Below, in pieces: positions 4,584-9,695 of a DNA stretch of 9,695 nt. The stretch lies in the NCBI GenBank assembly GCA_902772685.1, contig CACYBO010000055.1:1-9695 (forward strand), in the 5' to 3' direction. Below the pieces are notes generated by a model, which saw only the letters and a list, made by a program, of their open reading frames with translations, was not told where the DNA came from and made no database searches. Made by a program: the position numbers and the translations under genes. Source of the stretch: an uncultured Eubacteriales bacterium. Its GTDB lineage: Bacteria > Bacillota > Clostridia > Peptostreptococcales > Anaerovoracaceae. The number at the start of each line of letters is the position of its first letter. The first letter of the stretch is position 1.

Positions 4584-6665
4584 TTAGAATATCCATCCGG
4601 CTTCGAAACCGTCACGGACGGCAGTCGCGATGCGGCCGCCCTTGCGCGCGTCGCCGGCGACCAGAACCTTGTCAAAGGCCGCCTTGAACTGATCCGCCAC
4701 GTCGCTGCGCGGTCTGATGCCGGCCGCCATGATGACAGTGTCAGCCTCAATATCGAACCGTTTGCCCGTCGCGAGTTCCTCGAGGGTGACGGTTCCTGCT
4801 TCTCCGCCCGCATCGTCCGCTCCGCCCTGAATGGACACAAGAGCGTGGCCCGGATAGAGCTCCGGCTCATACGGCGTGATGCGGCTCATCTCATCATTCA
4901 GAATCGCGCCGAAGATCCCCGGACCGATCTGACCGAGCATTTCGACGATAGCGACTTCAACAGGTTTGCCTTCCTTATCGCCGCCGGCCAGAAGCATCTC
5001 AGCTGTCTCCAGTCCCGTCAGCCCCGAACCGATGATGACGACTTTCTTCGCCACACCGTCTGCCCCGCCGGCTCCTCCGCCGATCACTGCCTTCCCGGTG
5101 ATCACATCCTCTGCCGTCACAACATTGGCTCCGTCTGCGCCGGGCACATCCGGGATGACCGGCTCCGCGCCGCACGCTATGACGACGCCGGCAAGTCCGG
5201 TTCCATCTGCAGCCGCTCCGATGGTTGCGACCTTCTCGACGGTCGCTTCTTCGCCGAGTCTCCACTCCACGCCGAGGGCGTTGAGTTCAGCGGTCATTGA
5301 AGCGATCAATCCCGTAATCTTGTCCTTCAAAGGCGGCTTATCCGCAATGTTCAGCGTACCGCCAGCTTCCTTGTTTTTATCGAATATGACCGGTGCATAC
5401 CCGCGCAGGGCCAGCACTCTGGTAGCTTCCATGCCTGCGGGACCCGCGCCGATGACAGCGACCCTGCGGCCTGCGCCGTCCGCTTTCGGACCGGCAGCGA
5501 AGCCCGTTCCCGCCGCGCGTACCATCTCATCGTAATCCGGGAATTCAACCTCCCGTGCCGTCCGCGCGTTTACGGAACAGCGGATCGGGAGCCCCTCGCC
5601 TAAAATGCGTTCCCTGCAGTAGAGGCATCCGATGCACTTGCGGATCTGATCCGCCTTTCCTGCCTTTGCCTTATTCATGAACTCAGGATCTGCCAGCTGG
5701 GATCTCGCCATTGCCACGAAATCGCAGACGCCTTCCTCCAGAAGCTGCTCCGCGAAATCCGGATTTTTGATGGTGTTCGTCGCGATGACCGGAATGCTCA
5801 GCGCCTCTTTATACGCCTTTGCGACGTGTTTCTTCCAGCCCGGTTTGTAGGAGAATGGCTCGCAGTTGGCGTCCGCGTTCCGGGAGCTGCCCATGCTGAT
5901 GTCAATGGCATCAATGCCAAGACTCTCCAGATACTTCGCGATTTCAATACCCTCCTCCATATCGAAGAATCCCTCAATCGGCGTCATCTCATCCCCGCAC
6001 ATGCGGACGAGAATCGGATACTTCGGGCCGAGTTTTTCACGGATTCCCGCGATGATCTCCGCAATAAACCTGCAGCGGTTTTTCACGCTTCCGCCGTACT
6101 CATCCGTTCTGCGGTTATAGTATCCGTTGAAGAACTGCGTCAGCAGATATCCGTGGGCACCGTGTAGCTCAACCCCATCGTAACCGACTTTCTTGCATCT
6201 GACTGCGGCGTCGATGAACTTCCCCTGTACGCGTTTGATATCTTCCAGCGTCATCTCCCGGGGCACCGGCTTGCCGTCCGCGATCGGCACCGCGCTCGGC
6301 GCGATATTGTCACGTCCTGTGTACGCAGGATTGGATGTGGAACCTGCGTGATGGAGCTGTGCGACGATGCGGCAGTCATACATATGGACCGCATCGACGA
6401 GCGCTTCCGCGGCCGCGAGGTTGTGATCTTTGGCAACCCTGTAGTAGTTGACCGACGGCAGGCTGTCCACGTCGTCGACTCCCGTGTATTCGTTTACAAT
6501 CAGGCCGATGCCACCCTTGGCTCTCGCCTGATAATACTTGATCTGTCTCTCCGTGGCGTTTCCGTCGTTCCCCGCAAGATTGGAACCCATCGGCGCCATC
6601 ACCCCGCGGTTCTTTATGGTCATTGTCCCGATTCTGCCCGGTTCAAAAAGTTTTTCGTAAGCCAT
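4584..6665 (-). CDS. FMN/FAD/4Fe-4S ene-reductase (2,4-dienoyl-CoA reductase / enoate reductase type)
   Basis: 693 residues, full length for the FadH / enoate reductase / BaiCD-BaiH type. Residues 1-340 form an old-yellow-enzyme TIM barrel (FMN; start EKLFEPGRIG). HGAHGYLLTQF (168-178) places Tyr173 where FadH has its proton donor. A 4Fe-4S motif follows: C344-x2-C347-x2-C350-x12-C363. Two Rossmann motifs come next: VIGAGPAGMEA (FAD, about 404-414) and IIGSGLTGLETA (NAD(P)H, about 544-555). The C-terminal AGD at 670-672 fits the FAD-contacting strand. Such enzymes take electrons from NAD(P)H through FAD and the Fe-S cluster to FMN and reduce an activated C=C bond; the substrate is unknown. 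Odd points are the CxxCxxC spacing (E. coli FadH has CxxCxxxC) and several Gly/Ala/Asp-rich stretches (about 384-400, 528-538, 613-624). The start is firm, with AAGGAGG (6677-6671) five bases before ATG. It lies 51 bases behind the desulfurase gene, probably as one operon, and ends at the bidirectional terminator. Confidence 0.93.
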   Translation of the reverse strand: MAYEKLFEPGRIGTMTIKNRGVMAPMGSNLAGNDGNATERQIKYYQARAKGGIGLIVNEYTGVDDVDSLPSVNYYRVAKDHNLAAAEALVDAVHMYDCRIVAQLHHAGSTSNPAYTGRDNIAPSAVPIADGKPVPREMTLEDIKRVQGKFIDAAVRCKKVGYDGVELHGAHGYLLTQFFNGYYNRRTDEYGGSVKNRCRFIAEIIAGIREKLGPKYPILVRMCGDEMTPIEGFFDMEEGIEIAKYLESLGIDAIDISMGSSRNADANCEPFSYKPGWKKHVAKAYKEALSIPVIATNTIKNPDFAEQLLEEGVCDFVAMARSQLADPEFMNKAKAGKADQIRKCIGCLYCRERILGEGLPIRCSVNARTAREVEFPDYDEMVRAAGTGFAAGPKADGAGRRVAVIGAGPAGMEATRVLALRGYAPVIFDKNKEAGGTLNIADKPPLKDKITGLIASMTAELNALGVEWRLGEEATVEKVATIGAAADGTGLAGVVIACGAEPVIPDVPGADGANVVTAEDVITGKAVIGGGAGGADGVAKKVVIIGSGLTGLETAEMLLAGGDKEGKPVEVAIVEMLGQIGPGIFGAILNDEMSRITPYEPELYPGHALVSIQGGADDAGGEAGTVTLEELATGKRFDIEADTVIMAAGIRPRSDVADQFKAAFDKVLVAGDARKGGRIATAVRDGFEAGWIF

Positions 6666-6686
6666 TTCGCCCTCCTTATCTATGCT

Positions 6687-6709
6687 GCCGCCTCAGCACT
6701 TCCGGCGGC
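6687..6709 (-). promoter_or_regulatory. Hairpin between the desulfurase and flavoenzyme genes
   Basis: Minus-strand GCCGCC (6709-6704), an 11-base loop and GGCGGC (6692-6687) form a perfect 6-bp GC stem beginning 7 bases after the desulfurase TGA and ending about 21 bases before the next ATG. No T-run follows, so it is not a standard terminator. Direct repeats TGCTGAGGC (6722-6714 and 6698-6690) overlap it. It could act in mRNA processing, in tuning of downstream translation, or (speculatively) as a recoding element. Confidence 0.45.
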
Positions 6710-6716
6710 CTCTGCC

Positions 6717-7901
6717 TCAGCAGTTTCCTCTCAATATGCCGGCGTCGATTCCCTTCAGCACCTCCGCATCGATGGTCTTGAGCCCGTCAATCAGCGCGTC
6801 GATATCGTCCTTCGTATTGAACACGCCCAGGCTGATGCGGATCGTCCCGTCGTACTCTTTGTTGTTCAGATGCCGGTGAATCAGTCCGGCGCAGTGGTGC
6901 CCCGCCCTGACCGCGATATTGTTCTGCTTGTCCAGAATCGCCGCCACCTCATTGGCGCGGAAGCCTTTGATGTTGATGCTGATGACCCCCGCCTGCCCGG
7001 CGCCGTCAGGCGCCTTATACACCGTCAGGTCTTTCACTTCCGGCAGCCGCTTCATCAGATACTCCATCAGCTCCGATTCGATCTTCCACGGGTCGACGGT
7101 CTTCAGCCAGTTCAGCGAGGTCTGCAGTCCGCAGATCGCTACCGAATCCATGCTGGCGCACTCCATCTTCTCCGGCATGAACTTCGGCATATTCGGATCC
7201 TCCGCGCGGATTCCGTTTCCGCCCGCCAACACCACATCCAGATCCACACCGTTCTTCACAAGAAATCCCGCCGCGCCGAACGGTGCGTACAGGGTTTTGT
7301 GTCCCGCAAAGGCAACACAATCCGCTTTCAGCTGCGCGAACCGCATCCGCAAAAGCCCCATCGCCTGTGCTGCATCGAGCACAGTGAACGCCCCGTACTT
7401 CTTCGCCTCAGCAAAGATCTCCGCCGCCGGCAGCACGTATCCCGTCACATTGCTGATGGCGGTTACCGCTACGAAATCCGGCGGACACGCCGCGAAAATC
7501 TCCCGCACGCCGTCCATATCGATGGACAGGTCTTCCTTCAGCGGCAGTTCTTTCACAAGGATGCGGTGCTTTTGCTCCATGAGTTTGAGCGGGCGCAGAA
7601 CCGCGTTGTGCTCGTACGGGGTGACGTAGGCCGTCATTCCCTCCTGCCAGCGATGGCCCTGGATGATCTGATTCAGGGCGACGGTCACGGAAGGCGTCAG
7701 AGCCACCTCTGCCTGACCCCGGGCGTCACACAAACTGAGCAGCCCGTTTTTGACATCGCGGATCATCTCCGTCGCCTGCCTCGCCGCCGCATAAGCGCCT
7801 CTGCCCGCATTCACCGCGCCCTCACGGGCGAATCGGTCTGTCGCGTCATATACACATTCCGGTTTCGGAAAAGTTGTCGCTCCGTTGTCTAAGTAAATCA
7901 T
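6717..7901 (-). CDS. Class V aminotransferase / cysteine desulfurase-like protein
   Basis: 394 residues with the hallmarks of PLP-dependent cysteine desulfurases (NifS/SufS group). MIYLDNGATT is the classic N-terminus, His98 in YEHNA is the PLP-stacking His, Asp176 in LDAAQ holds the PLP ring nitrogen, Lys202 in GHKTLYAPFG is the Schiff-base Lys, and Cys337 in RAGHHCAGL is the persulfide-forming Cys. It would take sulfur (or possibly selenium) from cysteine (or selenocysteine) for Fe-S clusters or other cofactors. No IscU/SufU scaffold is seen, but the next gene encodes an Fe-S flavoenzyme and a ferredoxin-like reductase lies divergently, so local Fe-S supply is a reasonable inference. The C-terminus has an imperfect repeat (LKTIDAEV / LKGIDAGI) and ends RGNC directly before TGA. 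The N-terminus is fixed by homology, yet no Shine-Dalgarno sequence precedes the ATG; the promoter predicts a leaderless transcript. Confidence 0.9.
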   Translation of the reverse strand: MIYLDNGATTFPKPECVYDATDRFAREGAVNAGRGAYAAARQATEMIRDVKNGLLSLCDARGQAEVALTPSVTVALNQIIQGHRWQEGMTAYVTPYEHNAVLRPLKLMEQKHRILVKELPLKEDLSIDMDGVREIFAACPPDFVAVTAISNVTGYVLPAAEIFAEAKKYGAFTVLDAAQAMGLLRMRFAQLKADCVAFAGHKTLYAPFGAAGFLVKNGVDLDVVLAGGNGIRAEDPNMPKFMPEKMECASMDSVAICGLQTSLNWLKTVDPWKIESELMEYLMKRLPEVKDLTVYKAPDGAGQAGVISINIKGFRANEVAAILDKQNNIAVRAGHHCAGLIHRHLNNKEYDGTIRISLGVFNTKDDIDALIDGLKTIDAEVLKGIDAGILRGNC

Positions 7902-7907
7902 GGTAAT

Positions 7908-7916
7908 ATGATAACA
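7908..7916 (-). promoter_or_regulatory. Extended -10 promoter placing +1 on the desulfurase ATG
   Basis: The minus strand reads TGT-TATCAT (7916-7908), an extended -10, followed by six bases and then the ATG at 7901, so predicted +1 is the A of the start codon. A poor -35 (TGTAAA, 7936-7931) sits at 17 bases. There is no Shine-Dalgarno sequence between this element and the ATG. Confidence 0.45.
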
Positions 7917-7946
7917 CTTTAACCGGATAATTTACATACCTCAATG

Positions 7947-7967
7947 GGCTCCTGTGGTAAAGGAGCC
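7947..7967. promoter_or_regulatory. Dyad in divergent region, possible operator
   Basis: GGCTCC (7947-7952), 9 bases, GGAGCC (7962-7967) form a perfect 6-base inverted repeat in the 140-base divergent region 7902-8041. It covers the expected -35 zone of the plus-strand promoter (about -43 to -23) and lies just upstream of the minus-strand one. No T-run follows in either direction, so an operator for a shared regulator is a better guess than a terminator. Confidence 0.35.
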
Positions 7968-7977
7968 GGCAAATGTG

Positions 7978-7983
7978 TATAAT
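7978..7983 (+). promoter_or_regulatory. -10 box for the aldo/keto reductase-nudC unit
   Basis: A perfect TATAAT with predicted +1 at A7990, leaving a leader of about 52 bases. The -35 region (TGGTAA, 7955-7960) is poor and lies inside the dyad at 7947-7967, so an activator or repressor may be involved. Within the leader AGATGC and GCATCT (7998-8003, 8016-8021) can pair around a 12-base loop. Confidence 0.45.
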
Positions 7984-8041
7984 TGAAGCATCACTATAGA
8001 TGCATCATCGCAGCAGCATCTTTGAGTAAGGAGGCATTCTT

Positions 8042-9148
8042 TTGGAATACAGAACACTGCCGCGCACCGGCGAGAAAATCAGCGTAATCGGGATGGGCAC
8101 GACCTACATTGGGGAACGGCCGGTCAGTGAAATCGTTTCCGTTACGGAAAAAGCATTGGAATACGGCGTGAACCTGTTCGATCTGGCGGCCGGGCACAGA
8201 CCTGCTATCGAAGGCATCTGCCAGGCGATCCGGAACAGACGCGAGGATGTCTACCTGCAGATCCACTTCGGTGCGGAATTCACCACCGGAGTCTACGGCT
8301 GGACAACGGACCTGAGCAAAATCAAGTCAGCCGTCGCTCAGATTCTGGAGCAGACAGGCGGCGATTATATAGACTTCGGATTCATACACTGCGTGGATGA
8401 ACAGAGCGATTACGATGACTTCGTCAAAAACGGCGTCCTCGATTACATGAAACAGCTGAAATCCGATGGCGTGATTCGGCATATGGCGCTGTCATCACAC
8501 ACGCCTTCCCTGGTGAACCGGATCATGGACGAAGTGGATATCGACCTGCTGATGTTCAGTATTAATCCGGCTTATGACTGCACCATCGGCGAATACGCTC
8601 ATGGGGATACGGATGAACGCTCTGAACTCTACCGCCGCTGTGAGGCGGCAGGAATCGGAATAACGGTCATGAAACCGTTCTGTGCCGGACAGCTTCTCGA
8701 TTCGGAGAAATCCCCTTTCGGCGAAGCGCTGACGACTACCCAGTGCATCCAGTACGCGCTGGACAAGCCGGGCGTTCTGGCCGTGATTCCGGGATTTGCG
8801 ACGATGGAAGATCTGGACAGCGCCATGAAATACTTCGATGCTGCAGACGAAGAGAAGGATTATTCCATACTCGGCAGGCTCACTCCTCTGGGTGAACAGC
8901 AAAGATGCGTTTACTGCAGACATTGCCATCCGTGTCCTGCCGGTCTGGACATCGCCCTGATCAACAAGTACTACGACCTGTCTCGTCTGGGCGATACTAT
9001 GGCCGAGGAGCACTACAGGACTCTCGCAAAATCAGCAGACGACTGCATTTCATGCGGACACTGCAACTTCCGCTGTCCGTTCGGCGTCAATCAGAATGAG
9101 CGGATGATTGAAATCAAGAATTATTTCCGTGACTTGGGACAAGAATAA
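8042..9148 (+). CDS. Aldo/keto reductase-like protein with two C-terminal 4Fe-4S motifs
   Basis: 368 residues. The N-terminus (MEYRTLPRTG) and TIM-barrel phrases match the aldo/keto reductase group that carries a C-terminal ferredoxin-like domain. Two cluster motifs are present: C289-x2-C292-x2-C295-x2-C298-P and C335-x2-C338-x2-C341-x3-C345-P. Of the usual Asp-Tyr-Lys-His tetrad, Asp47 (NLFDLAAG) and His116 (FIHCVD) are in place, but the Tyr position appears to be His52 and the Lys position His75 (LQIHFG). Ordinary NADPH-dependent carbonyl reduction is therefore doubtful; electron transfer through the Fe-S clusters to an unknown substrate is inferred. I recall related clostridial proteins with the same LQxHFG phrase, so this may be a subfamily trait. 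The start is TTG at 8042: AAGGAGG (8028-8034) lies seven bases before it and it gives the family's normal N-terminus. The nudC start follows 19 bases after the stop, so the two are probably cotranscribed. Confidence 0.87.
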   Translation: MEYRTLPRTGEKISVIGMGTTYIGERPVSEIVSVTEKALEYGVNLFDLAAGHRPAIEGICQAIRNRREDVYLQIHFGAEFTTGVYGWTTDLSKIKSAVAQILEQTGGDYIDFGFIHCVDEQSDYDDFVKNGVLDYMKQLKSDGVIRHMALSSHTPSLVNRIMDEVDIDLLMFSINPAYDCTIGEYAHGDTDERSELYRRCEAAGIGITVMKPFCAGQLLDSEKSPFGEALTTTQCIQYALDKPGVLAVIPGFATMEDLDSAMKYFDAADEEKDYSILGRLTPLGEQQRCVYCRHCHPCPAGLDIALINKYYDLSRLGDTMAEEHYRTLAKSADDCISCGHCNFRCPFGVNQNERMIEIKNYFRDLGQE

Positions 9149-9167
9149 AGCGCAAAAGGGAGACGAA

Positions 9168-9695
9168 ATGATACAGGATATTTCACCTTATGTATTTCAC
9201 AATGAATATGAAGACAGGGAACCCCTGCCGGATGATACGGTGTTCGTATTCAAAGGCCGGTCCGTCCTCTGCCGCGAAGGCGCGGACGGGATATTCTCCT
9301 TTCCGGCTGCCGCGGATGTCCCCTGCCAGCCTTCCGGCCTGCAGTATCTCTTCCGCATAAGCGAAAAGAATTATTACCTGTTCCTGCCGGCGGAAGCCGG
9401 CGTAAGTCCGGCTGATGTTCCGAGCTGCCGTTTCCTTCCCCTCATGTCGCTTCGGGACAAGGAGCATACAGTTACCGCATTCGCAGTCATGACCGCTTAT
9501 CATCTCCACACGTGGTATGAAAAAAACCGCTTCTGCGGCAGATGCGGCTGCGGTATGCGTCTGGAGCACGCGAAAAACGAGCGTATGCTGAAATGCCCGG
9601 AATGCGGGAACATGGTCTTTCCGACCATCGCGCCGGCCGTCATCGTCGGCGTGACATGGGGCGATAAACTTCTGATGACGAAATACGCCGGCAGA
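9168..9695 (+). CDS. nudC: NAD+ diphosphatase NudC, N-terminal part (cut by right edge)
   Basis: The frame opens at ATG 9168 and is still open at the edge, giving 176 residues (MIQDISPYVFHNEYED...). It has the NudC layout: a variable N-terminal domain (1-117), then a zinc ribbon with C123-x2-C126 and C143-x2-C146 (FCGRCG ... LKCPECG), then the start of the Nudix domain (MVFPTIAPAVIVGV, about 149-162). The Nudix box itself would lie beyond the edge. NudC cleaves NAD(H) to NMN(H) and AMP and can remove NAD caps from RNA. The phrase FPTIAPAVI after the ribbon is typical of NudC and separates it from other Nudix hydrolases. A GGGAG-type ribosome binding site (9158-9162) is five bases before the ATG. 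It follows the aldo/keto reductase gene closely, which suggests a link to nicotinamide nucleotide metabolism. Confidence 0.9.
   Translation, partial: MIQDISPYVFHNEYEDREPLPDDTVFVFKGRSVLCREGADGIFSFPAAADVPCQPSGLQYLFRISEKNYYLFLPAEAGVSPADVPSCRFLPLMSLRDKEHTVTAFAVMTAYHLHTWYEKNRFCGRCGCGMRLEHAKNERMLKCPECGNMVFPTIAPAVIVGVTWGDKLLMTKYAGR

Noticed and set aside
4539..5535. Plus-strand open frames opposite the 3' part of the flavoenzyme gene (4539-5300 and 4966-5535)
   Set aside because: Low-complexity or Arg/Asp-rich translations with no ribosome binding site; the first begins inside the terminator. They are shadows of the minus-strand gene.
6348..7892. A 514-codon open frame on the plus strand opposite the flavoenzyme and desulfurase genes
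   Set aside because: It lies entirely antisense to two well-supported genes. Its translation is rich in Arg, His and Val with no domain or ribosome binding site, as expected from codon bias of the real genes.
7947..7967. GGCTCC/GGAGCC hairpin as a terminator
   Set aside because: No T-run follows on either strand, and it sits between divergent promoters where a terminator is not expected.
9183..9569. A minus-strand frame near the right edge
   Set aside because: Antisense to the NudC frame, which has an intact zinc ribbon and a proper ribosome binding site.
1..9695. CRISPR array, tRNA/rRNA genes, insertion sequence, attachment sites
   Set aside because: No spaced direct repeats, cloverleaf-type sequence, transposase or integrase, or flanking inverted repeats were seen on reading both strands.

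Overview
The window looks like a chromosomal segment of a Gram-positive anaerobe, most plausibly a Clostridia-class Firmicute (Eubacteriales). I infer this from four things: strong AGGAGG-type ribosome binding sites, a Bacillus/Clostridium-type LexA box (CGAAC-N4-GTTCG), a lipoprotein with a short Gram-positive-style signal peptide, and several oxygen-sensitive-looking Fe-S flavin and ferredoxin-type oxidoreductases. GC content is moderate to high by eye. I see no rRNA, tRNA, CRISPR array, insertion sequence or prophage gene. Species cannot be assigned from the sequence alone.

Layout. (1) 1-504, minus strand: the 5' end of an unrecognised gene running off the left edge. Upstream of it is an 87-residue CxxC protein driven by a textbook promoter (TTGACA-18-TATAAT) whose spacer holds a perfect LexA operator. 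A weak terminator and a second promoter separate the two genes, so the small protein may be a single-gene SOS transcript. (2) 530-1428, plus: a membrane-anchored alpha/beta hydrolase whose promoter places +1 exactly on the ATG with no Shine-Dalgarno sequence, a candidate leaderless mRNA. (3) 1439-2962, minus: a large secreted lipoprotein of unknown function. (4) 3115-4522, plus: a two-gene unit of a cyclase-family metal hydrolase and an AhpD-like CxxC protein, closed by a strong bidirectional terminator at 4524-4575. (5) 7901-4584, minus: a two-gene unit of a class V aminotransferase / cysteine desulfurase followed by a 693-residue Fe-S/FMN/FAD oxidoreductase of the 2,4-dienoyl-CoA reductase / enoate reductase type. 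Its promoter also looks leaderless, and a hairpin lies between the genes. (6) 8042-9695, plus: an aldo/keto-reductase-like protein with two C-terminal 4Fe-4S motifs, then the 5' part of nudC (NAD+ diphosphatase), cut by the right edge.

How the genes may fit together. Much of the window is redox or cofactor chemistry: flavin/Fe-S ene reduction, sulfur mobilisation that could feed Fe-S clusters, a ferredoxin-like reductase, NAD(H) turnover by NudC, and an AhpD-fold CxxC protein paired with a cyclase-type hydrolase. The substrates are unknown and any shared pathway is inference. The left edge is a separate SOS-response locus. No established defence or mobile system is visible. The most original signals are the SOS-controlled small protein, the two matched leaderless-type starts, the cyclase/AhpD pair, the altered catalytic positions in the aldo/keto reductase, and the Cys-TGA plus hairpin arrangement at the end of the desulfurase gene.
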